A stretch of 11,485 bases of DNA. It comes from Ktedonobacterales bacterium (GTDB lineage: Bacteria > Chloroflexota > Ktedonobacteria > Ktedonobacterales > JADMIN01). Shown here piece after piece: positions 1-5,867 of the stretch. The stretch covers positions 1-11,485 of the forward strand of contig JAICVT010000107.1 in the NCBI GenBank assembly GCA_025935235.1, written 5' to 3'. Position 1 is the first letter of the stretch, and each line of letters starts with the position of its first letter. Both the position numbers and the translations under genes were made by a program. Below the pieces are notes generated by a model. It saw only the letters and a list, made by a program, of their open reading frames with translations, had not been told where the DNA came from and did no database searches.

Positions 1-1
1 G

Positions 2-334
2 CCATGCCACCTGGCCCACGCCCAGCGCATCACCGCGCAGCCGCGCGCCCTGCTGGCGGCCATCCCCGGCCTGAAGCTGGTGGAGATGGAGGAGTCGTCG
101 CTATGCTGCGGCAGCGCGGGCGTCTACAACATCACCCGGCCGCGGATGGCGGGCGCGCTGGGCAGGCGCAAGGCCAGCCACATCGTCGCCACGCGCGCGC
201 AGGCCGTCGTGACCGCCAACCCCGGCTGCGCGCTGCAACTGCGCTCGCAGCTCGGTCAGATGGGCGCTGAGCTTCCCGTGCTGCACATCGTCGACCTGCT
301 CGACGCCGCCTATCGCGGGCGCCTGCCATTGTGA
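2..334 (+). CDS. glcF: Glycolate oxidase iron-sulfur subunit GlcF-like, C-terminal part (5' end outside window)
   Basis: Only the last 110 residues are in the window; the frame is open to the left edge. They form a cysteine-rich CCG domain: a CHLAHAQRI segment at the very start, then ESSLCCGSAGVY, then ANPGC, and a closing HIVDLLDAAY segment. In GlcF and related (Fe-S)-binding oxidoreductase subunits (the LutA/GlpC group) these cysteines bind a cofactor or cluster. The subunit passes electrons from the flavin subunits that oxidise glycolate or lactate to the respiratory chain. The wording LCCGSAGxY and the ending are closer to GlcF than to LutA as I remember these families. The flavin subunit genes (GlcD/GlcE type) would be expected to the left, outside the window. 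The stop is TGA at 332-334, and the next gene begins 130 bases later. Confidence 0.85.
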   Translation, partial: PCHLAHAQRITAQPRALLAAIPGLKLVEMEESSLCCGSAGVYNITRPRMAGALGRRKASHIVATRAQAVVTANPGCALQLRSQLGQMGAELPVLHIVDLLDAAYRGRLPL

Positions 335-371
335 CGGCTACTGGAGCGGCGATTCCCACGGTTTGCCGTAG

Positions 372-400
372 TTGGCGCGCCGCGGAACGCATGGTATCCT
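372..400 (+). promoter_or_regulatory. Candidate sigma-70-type promoter for the lipoprotein gene
   Basis: A TTGGCG hexamer (372-377) and a TATCCT hexamer (395-400) are separated by exactly 17 bases. The -10 box is preceded by TGg, an extended -10 element. Each hexamer matches the consensus at about 4 of 6 positions. It lies between the glcF stop and the lipoprotein start, giving a predicted leader of about 58 bases. The assignment rests on pattern alone. Confidence 0.4.
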
Positions 401-452
401 TGGGGCGCGCCAGGCGGTCAGGCGGCGTGGCCTGAGCATGGCGCGCCGCGAG

Positions 453-458
453 AAGGAG
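453..458 (+). promoter_or_regulatory. Ribosome binding site AAGGAG that decides the lipoprotein start
   Basis: AAGGAG lies 6 bases before GTG at 465. The in-frame ATG at 438 has no comparable Shine-Dalgarno sequence and would add a basic stretch in front of the signal peptide, so GTG 465 is preferred. Confidence 0.65.
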
Positions 459-464
459 CGCGCC

Positions 465-992
465 GTGCGTCGTCTTGTCTCTCCCAGACTCTGGCTCAGC
501 GCCGCGCTGCTGATGGTTGCCGCGCTCAGTTCGTGCGCGCTGCCAGCGGTCGGCGCCAGCCCCGCGACGCCAACCCGCACGCCCGCTGGCGGCCCGGCGG
601 GCTGGCTGGTGTATCATGGCGATCACTTCACCATCGCCTATCCGCCAGGGTGGTCCTATAACCTGCCGACCACAAGCGATCCGCAGACGCTGGTCGTCAT
701 TCTCACTGGCCCACAGCCACGTGACCAGATCGAGGTGGTCGAGATGACTGCCGTGGCGGCGGACGCGGAGCCATGCAGCACACTTGGCACGACTGCGGCC
801 ACGCTGGCCGGGCTGCCGATGCGCTATGACGTAGTGGAGGGCGTGCATCGCGTCTGGTCGTTCTACACCAGCGCGCACATCAGCTACGATCTCAGCGCGC
901 TCGACGCCGACCAGTCCACCACGATGCAGACGCGGCACGATAGCATCCTGGCGACCTTCCGCCCCGACGACCGCACTCCCGGCTGCCCATAA
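465..992 (+). CDS. Small secreted lipoprotein with a PsbP/DUF1795-like fold candidate
   Basis: The product is 175 residues from the GTG start at 465. The N-terminus is a classic lipoprotein signal: a basic MRR start, a hydrophobic stretch at about residues 9-21, and the lipobox L21-S22-S23-C24. Cys24 would be lipidated and anchor the protein on the outer face of the cytoplasmic membrane. A Pro/Thr/Ala-rich spacer follows, then a globular part that opens with YHGDHFTIAYPPGW. This F-x-I-x-YP-x-W pattern is seen in many extracytoplasmic lipoproteins of the PsbP/DUF1795 type, whose exact roles are mostly unknown. Two further cysteines (in EPCST and in the final PGCP) could form a disulfide. An ATG at 438 would give a 184-residue form but lacks a ribosome site. 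The gene appears to be transcribed alone from the candidate promoter at 372-400. I do not recognise a specific function. Confidence 0.8.
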   Translation: MRRLVSPRLWLSAALLMVAALSSCALPAVGASPATPTRTPAGGPAGWLVYHGDHFTIAYPPGWSYNLPTTSDPQTLVVILTGPQPRDQIEVVEMTAVAADAEPCSTLGTTAATLAGLPMRYDVVEGVHRVWSFYTSAHISYDLSALDADQSTTMQTRHDSILATFRPDDRTPGCP

Positions 993-1170
993 TACCTGCT
1001 GCCCCGGCATCAGCGTCATACTGGCATTGACCTTGCAACACAAGAAGGACTTGTTGACGGTCTGTCTGGACAGCCTGCCGCGCGCGAGCCTCGGTTGGCG
1101 CCTCTGGCGCCCATTGATCGAGGCAGGAAAGGAATTCGCGCGCCATCAGGCGTAGGAAGGAAGCCCTAGT

Positions 1171-1761
1171 ATGTCTACAGGCGTGTGGCCTGGCATTGTC
1201 GTCGTCATTGTGATCATCATCGTTGTCTTGGCGCTTGCGTTCTTCTGGCGCTCGGTCACCCAGCGCCGCCAGAGCGAGCGACTGCACGGGGCCTTCGGCC
1301 CCGAATACGACCGCACGCTATCCCGCCGTGGGAGCCGTGATCGCGCCGAAGCCGAGCTGCTGGAGCGCAAGGAGCGCGTGGATGCGCTCAACATCCGTCC
1401 GTTGGCCCCGGCGGATCGCTCGCGGTTCGCCGACGCCTGGCGCGCGACCCAGGCGCGGTTTGTGGATAAGCCCGCCGAGGCGACCGCCGCCGCCGACCGG
1501 CTGGTCACGGATCTGCTGCGCGTGCGCGGCTACCCGATCAGCGAGTTCGACCAGCGCGCCGCCGATGTCTCCGTCCGCCACCCCGATGTGGTGGAGAACT
1601 ATCGCGCGGCGCACGCGACGTCGCTGGCCAGCGAGCAGGGCCAGGCGAGCACTGAGGATCTGAGAACCGCGATGATCCACTATCGCGCGCTGTTCGATGA
1701 GCTTCTGGGGAACGCGGACACCAGGCGCTCGGAGACCCCTGAGCGAACGGAGGTCAGATGA
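1171..1761 (+). CDS. Membrane-anchored hypothetical protein with C-terminal helical domain (first of a coupled pair)
   Basis: The product is 196 residues. ATG 1171 is preceded by an AAGGAA-type ribosome site at 1157-1162. Residues 7-26 form a single, very hydrophobic Val/Ile-rich membrane segment with a short outside N-terminus, followed by RRQ-type positive residues, so the bulk is predicted to be cytoplasmic. A basic, helical stretch (about 40-75, with FGPEYDRTL) leads to a domain at about 80-180. Its landmarks are DAWRATQARFVDKP, a RGYP segment, an SVRHPDVVENYRAAH segment, and TEDLRTAMIHYRALFDELL. This layout recurs in uncharacterised proteins of several high-GC bacterial phyla as I remember them; no function is established that I know of. 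Its stop overlaps the start of the next gene, which encodes a related domain, so the two are probably made together. The 178 bases before it (993-1170) show no convincing promoter or terminator. Confidence 0.8.
   Translation: MSTGVWPGIVVVIVIIIVVLALAFFWRSVTQRRQSERLHGAFGPEYDRTLSRRGSRDRAEAELLERKERVDALNIRPLAPADRSRFADAWRATQARFVDKPAEATAAADRLVTDLLRVRGYPISEFDQRAADVSVRHPDVVENYRAAHATSLASEQGQASTEDLRTAMIHYRALFDELLGNADTRRSETPERTEVR
1749..1754 (+). promoter_or_regulatory. Ribosome binding site GGAGGT at the coupled start
   Basis: GGAGGT lies inside the end of the upstream gene, before the overlapping ATGATG at 1758-1763. The spacing is 3 bases to the first ATG and 6 bases to the second, so ATG 1761 is the better start. 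Reinitiation after the TGA at 1759-1761 is likely. Confidence 0.6.
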
Positions 1762-2405
1762 TGGACGAGCAGCAGTACGATACGACGAATACGGCAAATG
1801 AGCAGCCAGTCGGGCAGCCAGATGACACCCTCACCACGCGCGACATCGTCTCCGCTGGGCGACGGGCAAGGTCCAACACCCCAGATGGCGACGCCACGGA
1901 TAATCGAGCGACACGGCGCGATCAGCGGGGAGAAGAGTACGCCGCCGATGCGGGTACGGCCGCACCACGCGGCAAGCTGGGCGCCAGGCTGCGCGAAAGG
2001 CTGCGCGGAGATCGGGCGGCGGGCGAAGAAGACAGCGCAGGCAGCGGCGAGCGGGACACAGTCGCCAGGGATGATCGCTCAGCGACACGCGCCGATAGAC
2101 GCGCTGAGCAGGAGAGCCGAGCCGATGAGCCCTCGCCAGCGCCGCTGCTCTCCTCTGAGGCGACCGGCGCGTATCAGGCGCGCTGGGATGCCATCCAGAC
2201 AGGTTTCGTGGATGAGCCACGGCGGGTGGTGGAGCAGGCCGACGGTCTGGTGGCCGAGGTCATGCAGCGGCTCGCCGAGACATTCGCCCGCGAGCGCTCC
2301 AGCCTGGAGCGCCACTGGGACCAGGGCGGCGATGTCTCCACCGAAGACCTGCGGCTGGCCTTGCAGCGCTACCGCTCATTCTTCCAGCGTCTGCTCTCAA
2401 CGTAG
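1761..2405 (+). CDS. Soluble hypothetical protein: charged linker plus helical domain related to the upstream protein
   Basis: The product is 214 residues from ATG 1761 (215 from ATG 1758, which is too close to the ribosome site). It begins with a polar segment containing LTTRDIVSAGRR (about residues 24-35). A long Arg/Asp/Glu-rich, low-complexity stretch (about 36-125) follows that looks disordered. The C-terminal domain at about 138-213 contains YQARWDAIQTGFVDEP and then TEDLRLALQRYRSFFQRLL. The same landmarks in the same order occur in the upstream protein (RATQARFVDKP and TEDLRTAMIHYRALFDELL), so the two domains are paralogous. This copy lacks the membrane anchor and the RGYP/HPDVVENYR middle part. 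The overlap with the upstream gene implies coupled translation and perhaps a shared complex. No enzyme motif is visible and the function is unknown. It converges with the thioesterase gene, leaving only 17 bases between the two stops and no clear terminator. Confidence 0.8.
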   Translation: MDEQQYDTTNTANEQPVGQPDDTLTTRDIVSAGRRARSNTPDGDATDNRATRRDQRGEEYAADAGTAAPRGKLGARLRERLRGDRAAGEEDSAGSGERDTVARDDRSATRADRRAEQESRADEPSPAPLLSSEATGAYQARWDAIQTGFVDEPRRVVEQADGLVAEVMQRLAETFARERSSLERHWDQGGDVSTEDLRLALQRYRSFFQRLLST

Positions 2406-2422
2406 CCGCTGGAGACACGCGC

Positions 2423-2878
2423 TCAATCGGTGACGCCCGGGCGGTTGTGGATGGTCATGACGGTGGCTAACATTGTCGCGACCAGCTTCTCCCGCCCGTT
2501 CTGCTCGGCGAAGACATCGCCCGCGCAGACGTTGATCGTGCGGCCAGGCTTCGTCACGCGGCCCCGCGCGATCATCCGCTCGCCAGCGGCGGGGGCCATC
2601 AGGTTGAGCTTGAACTCGATCGTCAGCACGCCCGCGCCAGGCGGCATCAGGCTGAGCGCCGCGTAGCCACAGGCGCTATCCACGATTGTCGTGACGACGC
2701 CCGCGTGCAGAAAGCCGTGCTGCTGCGTCAGCTCCGCGCGGAAGGGCAGCGCGATCTCGACCTCGCCGGGCGTCACCCGCAGCAGCGTAGCGCCCATCGT
2801 CTCCATCACGCGCTGGCGGGCGAAGCTCTCGCGCACACGCCGCTCGAAATCAGGATCCTGTGCCTCGAACGCCGTCAT
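2423..2878 (-). CDS. PaaI-family hotdog thioesterase
   Basis: The product is 151 residues, the usual length for a single hotdog domain. Residues 52-73 carry the signature of PaaI/YbgC-like acyl-CoA thioesterases: QQHGFLHAGVVTTIVDSACG, with His54, the H58-A-G turn and Asp67 as the acid at the start of the central helix. Downstream strands (VLTIEFKLNLMAPA; RGRVTKPGRTINVCAGDVF) match the second half of the fold. Such enzymes hydrolyse acyl- or aryl-CoA thioesters in the cytoplasm; the substrate cannot be read from the sequence. The start ATG has a GAGG ribosome site 5 bases upstream (2884-2887). The gene lies 41 bases downstream of the coupled membrane pair on the same strand, so it may be the last gene of that operon, although no functional link is obvious. 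Confidence 0.88.
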   Translation of the reverse strand: MTAFEAQDPDFERRVRESFARQRVMETMGATLLRVTPGEVEIALPFRAELTQQHGFLHAGVVTTIVDSACGYAALSLMPPGAGVLTIEFKLNLMAPAAGERMIARGRVTKPGRTINVCAGDVFAEQNGREKLVATMLATVMTIHNRPGVTD

Positions 2879-2919
2879 GCGCGCCTCGCTTTTCTCTGCG
2901 CTCCCGCTATTGCTCGATG

Positions 2920-3699
2920 CTATTGGCCAATGTAGAGCGCGGCGTGCGTAAAGAGCGCCCCGTCACCTACGGGCGCGCCGAGCGCGATCACTGGCTGCGA
3001 CGCGAATTGCGGATCCACCGACGCGACCTCCTGATCGTTGACGTAGATCGTCAGCGCGCTGTGGTCGGGCGAGACCTTCACGGCGACCGTGTTGGCCACC
3101 TCTGGGTCGCCATGCCACGCCGCCAGCCCGCCAGACTCATAGATGCGGCTATTGAGCTGCGAGCAGCCGCTATCACAGAGGACGTAGGAGCCATCCTGCC
3201 CGACAATGAAATTGACGCTGTTCCCAGCCTGACCGCTCGACGCGCTGAAATCGCCAATCAAGATGATGGAGCGCGCGAACGATTGCACATCAGCGGCGGG
3301 CGCGAGCGTGGTCACGAAGTAGAAGCCGTTGGCGGTCACGTCCTGTTTGAGGCTCGGCGTGAAGCCGCAGATGGCGTCGTCGGCGCTGGTGGGGCTGGCG
3401 TCGAGGCCCTTCGCTGTGATGCTGCACCCCTCCGTCTCGTCCCACGCGCCCGTGTCGGAGCTGGTCAGGTCGGCGTTGTAGACGCGAGTCCAGCTCGTGG
3501 GCAGCGCGCTCGATGCGCGCTGCCTGAAGTCGGATGAGACGAAGGCCACGATCAGCGCCAGGATGGTCGCCGCTGTCAGTGCCGCGCCAAAGATCACACG
3601 ATAGCGCGAGCCAGCGGGTCTGGGCGCCATCGGCTGCGTCGCGCCAGCGCTGGCGGTGGGCGCCGCGCTGGGCGGGTTGGTGGTCTCGGCGGGCATCAT
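2920..3699 (-). CDS. Single-pass membrane protein with a large extracytoplasmic domain (LamG/concanavalin-like candidate)
   Basis: The product is 259 residues from ATG 3699. Residues 1-30 are Pro/Ala/Thr-rich, and residues about 34-55 are one hydrophobic membrane helix ending before SSDFRQR. The remaining 200 residues are predicted to lie outside the membrane. That part looks all-beta: SWTRVYNADLTSSDTGAWDE near its start, a middle segment around SIILIGDFSAS and VNFIVGQDGSY, and the end LTIYVNDQEVASV. The rhythm resembles concanavalin/LamG-type or DUF1080-like sugar-binding sandwiches, but this is inference. Four cysteines (92, 111, 175, 179) all fall outside and could form two disulfides. The ATG overlaps the stop of the protease gene (ATGA at 3699-3696), with GGGAGG 6 bases upstream, so translation is probably coupled. 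An in-frame extension back to 3843 is possible but would run inside the protease gene and lacks membrane-protein character. The function is unknown; it could be a partner or substrate of the protease. Confidence 0.8.
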   Translation of the reverse strand: MMPAETTNPPSAAPTASAGATQPMAPRPAGSRYRVIFGAALTAATILALIVAFVSSDFRQRASSALPTSWTRVYNADLTSSDTGAWDETEGCSITAKGLDASPTSADDAICGFTPSLKQDVTANGFYFVTTLAPAADVQSFARSIILIGDFSASSGQAGNSVNFIVGQDGSYVLCDSGCSQLNSRIYESGGLAAWHGDPEVANTVAVKVSPDHSALTIYVNDQEVASVDPQFASQPVIALGAPVGDGALFTHAALYIGQ

Positions 3700-5579
3700 C
3701 GGGCGCCTCCCATCGGCTGCTGGAGCTGCTGTATCGGCGCCACCGATGTCATCGAACCTATTAATGGGCCAATCGGCGCCACGGGAGCCGCCGGAGCGTA
3801 AGGCGCGGGATAGCCATACGGCGCGGCGGGCCATGCCTGCCATCCGGGCCCACCGGGCCAGGCTGGCCAGGCGCCCGGCTGCGGAGCGGGTGGCGTGCGG
3901 TCGGGCATGCCCTGCGCGTGCGGCAGTATGTTGGTCATCACGATCAGCACCCCCAGGATCGCCGCGTAGGCCACCAGATAGATCAGATCAATGTGCTCGA
4001 TCGGCAGGCTGCCGAGAAAGAATGGCTGGTTCAGCCAGGCGTTCCAACTGTCCGGCAGGAGCAGTTGGAAGAAGCTCAGCGCGTTGAAGATGCCGTGCTG
4101 CACAACGGCATAGAGCGCGCAGCCGATGACCCGCAGCCAGCGCAGCCGCACGCCCGCGCCGTTGACGAGGTAGTACCACGCCAGCGCGCCCATCCCCGCG
4201 CCCACGCCGTGCAGCAGCCCCGCGCCGATGCGATCAATCGAAACCGAGACCCAGTCGGCCTGCCCCTGCCCGATGTAGCCGATGGTTTCGAGGATGTCGA
4301 AGCCGATGCCAGCCGCCAACCCCACCAGAAACGCCTCGCCCGGCGTGCGCAGGCGGCGGATGGCCAGCAGCGCGGCCAGCGGCTTGACCCCCTCCTCGAC
4401 GACCGGCGCCACCACCGAGAGCACCAGCAGCTCGGCGATGATGAGCGTGGGCGAGGGATTGCTCGTCGTGGGCTGGCCCAGCACGTTCTGCGTGTCTTGC
4501 GCGTTGAGGTGGAAGATCGCCACGATGATGAGGCTGGCGATCAGTTCGAGAATCACGGCGAGCAGCGGCGCCAGTGTCATGCCGTAGAAGAGCGACATCC
4601 AGACATGGCGGCGCGTCGAGGGATTCCCCAGGCGCTGCGAGGCAAAGGCCAGAATCGCCAGCGCGGGCAGCGCGCCGGTCAGCAGCGCCAGCGGCAACAC
4701 GCCAAACGCCGTCCCCGGCGCCCGCGCCGTCGCGTAGTTGAATTGCCAGAGCGCCACGCCGCCGCCGATCGCCAGCACGGCCAGGATCAGAATGAACCAC
4801 GCCGTGGGCAAACTGAAGCGCGGTGAGGGCTTGCGCCGGATGCCGCTGATGCCATACCACAAGCCGAAGCCGCCGCCGACGATCGGCGCGAGCGAGAAGC
4901 CGATGACGCCGCCGAGGAACGCGAGATCATCGCCCGAGCCAGTGAAGGCTCCCAGGCTGGAGATCGCCGTCACCAGCAGCCCTCCGGCGATGGCCAGCCC
5001 CGACGCCACGGTGACGATCCATGCGATGACCTGCGCGTAGGTCTCGCCCGGCGCGCGGCGCGGCGCGGGGATCGCGTAGTAGGGCGCGTAGCCCGCGTAC
5101 CCTGGCCACACATAGCCCGCATAGCCTGCGCCATACGCCCCCGCTGGCTGGCCCTGATTGACCGGATACACCGGGTATTGCGGATACGGTTGGGAATACG
5201 GCTGATACGGCTGATACGGCTGGTAGGCGGGCTGGGCAGGCGCTGTGGATGATGCGGGCGGCGCCCATACCCCCGGCGCCATCGGATACGGCGCATACTG
5301 TGACCCATATCCCGGATAGCTCGGAGAGCTCGGCGCGGGAGCGGGAGCAGGCGGTGGCGCCGAAGCGGGCCGTGCGGGCTGCTGAGACTGCGGCGTGGCG
5401 CCGGGCGCCTGACTGGCCTCCGCCGTGACCTCCGCCTGGGCCTCGGCCGGGCGCTGGATGGTCTCTTGTGGCGGCGCCACCGCCTCGCCGGGCGATGTCG
5501 TGGACGCCCCGCAGACCGCGCAGCGCCGCGCGCCCTCGGGGAGATCCGCGCCGCAGTGCCGGCAGAACTCCTTGGTCAA
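3696..5579 (-). CDS. PrsW-family intramembrane metalloprotease with N-terminal zinc ribbon and Pro/Tyr/Gln-rich linker
   Basis: The product is 627 residues. Residues 6-23 form a zinc ribbon, CRHC-x10-CAVC (Cys6, Cys9, Cys20, Cys23). Residues about 30-175 are a disordered Pro/Ala/Gln and then Tyr/Pro/Gly-rich linker with short YQP repeats. From about 180 to 550 there are roughly nine membrane segments. These carry the PrsW (peptidase M82) motifs: EEGVK at 395-399, FDILE at 427-431, His457 in LLHGVGAG, and H495-G-I-F-N499. PrsW proteins cleave membrane proteins inside the bilayer; Bacillus PrsW acts on the anti-sigma factor RsiW. The C-terminal 75 residues are again Pro/Trp/Ala-rich. At 627 residues it is far longer than a bare PrsW because of these added ends. 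The start is TTG 5579, chosen because it precedes the zinc ribbon directly, follows AGAGGA (5587-5592), and no internal Met lies before residue 100. It is first in a probable three-gene operon. Confidence 0.85.
   Translation of the reverse strand: MTKEFCRHCGADLPEGARRCAVCGASTTSPGEAVAPPQETIQRPAEAQAEVTAEASQAPGATPQSQQPARPASAPPPAPAPAPSSPSYPGYGSQYAPYPMAPGVWAPPASSTAPAQPAYQPYQPYQPYSQPYPQYPVYPVNQGQPAGAYGAGYAGYVWPGYAGYAPYYAIPAPRRAPGETYAQVIAWIVTVASGLAIAGGLLVTAISSLGAFTGSGDDLAFLGGVIGFSLAPIVGGGFGLWYGISGIRRKPSPRFSLPTAWFILILAVLAIGGGVALWQFNYATARAPGTAFGVLPLALLTGALPALAILAFASQRLGNPSTRRHVWMSLFYGMTLAPLLAVILELIASLIIVAIFHLNAQDTQNVLGQPTTSNPSPTLIIAELLVLSVVAPVVEEGVKPLAALLAIRRLRTPGEAFLVGLAAGIGFDILETIGYIGQGQADWVSVSIDRIGAGLLHGVGAGMGALAWYYLVNGAGVRLRWLRVIGCALYAVVQHGIFNALSFFQLLLPDSWNAWLNQPFFLGSLPIEHIDLIYLVAYAAILGVLIVMTNILPHAQGMPDRTPPAPQPGAWPAWPGGPGWQAWPAAPYGYPAPYAPAAPVAPIGPLIGSMTSVAPIQQLQQPMGGAR
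3706..3711 (-). promoter_or_regulatory. Ribosome binding site GGGAGG for the single-pass membrane protein
   Basis: On the minus strand GGGAGG precedes ATG 3699 by 6 bases. It lies within the last codons of the protease gene, which supports the overlapping ATGA start over the longer in-frame extension. Confidence 0.65.
5196..5225 (-). repeat. Short in-gene tandem repeat coding for YQP units
   Basis: About three copies of a 9-base unit (tacggctga on the plus strand) encode the YQPYQPYQPY part of the protease linker (residues about 119-128). Similar degenerate Tyr-Pro codon runs continue on both sides. The repeat is an ordinary feature of low-complexity linkers and could vary in number between strains. 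Confidence 0.7.
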
Positions 5580-5586
5580 CCTCTCG

Positions 5587-5592
5587 TCCTCT
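5587..5592 (-). promoter_or_regulatory. Ribosome binding site AGAGGA supporting the TTG start of the protease gene
   Basis: AGAGGA lies 7 bases before TTG 5579 on the minus strand, inside a purine-rich leader (5580-5597). It is the only plausible initiation site directly in front of the zinc ribbon. Confidence 0.5.
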
Positions 5593-5713
5593 CCCTCAGG
5601 GGATCGCTCGCATCGGGTCGCTGTTTGGGCGCGCTGGATGAACGACCGGATTCATGGCGCCGCGCCCGCGAGGTCGCAGCCGCCAGCTAGCCGTTTCACG
5701 CCCAACCCACGCC

Positions 5714-5756
5714 ACTATAGTTGTAACGGCTGATGGAACGCCCTGCAACTCTTATA
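5714..5756 (-). promoter_or_regulatory. Possible promoter zone of the protease operon
   Basis: The 288 bases between the glycosylase stop and the protease start hold no gene. On the minus strand they contain two AT-rich -10-like hexamers in otherwise GC-rich DNA: TATAAG (5751-5756) and TATAGT (5714-5719). Neither has a good -35 box at 17 bases. Transcription from here would leave a leader of about 125-165 bases. A 9-base direct repeat (ttcgctggc, 5844-5861) sits near the glycosylase stop. I see no convincing terminator. Confidence 0.25.
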
Positions 5757-5867
5757 CCTGATACGAGCGCGCGTCACGCTGAGTTGGCCCCCTCCCTTGC
5801 TACCTGGGCGCACAACAGGCAGGATTCAGGCGCTCGCGGCCCGTTCGCTGGCTTCGCTGGCGGTTTC

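Noticed and set aside
132..1043. Long minus-strand open frame of about 300 codons
   Set aside because: It is Arg/Ala-rich, overlaps glcF and the lipoprotein gene on the other strand, and shows no domain. It is a typical shadow in high-GC DNA.
1054..1082. TTGACG as a -35 box for the coupled pair
   Set aside because: There is no -10-like hexamer at 16-18 bases; the region downstream is GC-rich.
1287..1303. Perfect GGGGCC/GGCCCC hairpin as a terminator
   Set aside because: It lies inside codons for GAFGPE of the membrane-anchored protein and has no T-tract.
2860..3537. Plus-strand open frame of about 225 codons
   Set aside because: It is antisense to the single-pass membrane protein and thioesterase start, with no domain or ribosome site.
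3700..3843. 48-codon N-terminal extension of the single-pass membrane protein
   Set aside because: It would overlap the protease gene by about 150 bases, while ATG 3699 has a good ribosome site and a coupled overlap.
3918..4826. Plus-strand open frame of about 300 codons
   Set aside because: It is antisense to the protease membrane region. Its Arg/Gln/His richness comes from the reverse complement of hydrophobic codons.
5140..5240. Short repeats as a possible CRISPR or satellite array
   Set aside because: The 9-base units have no spacers and simply encode YQP repeats in a disordered linker.
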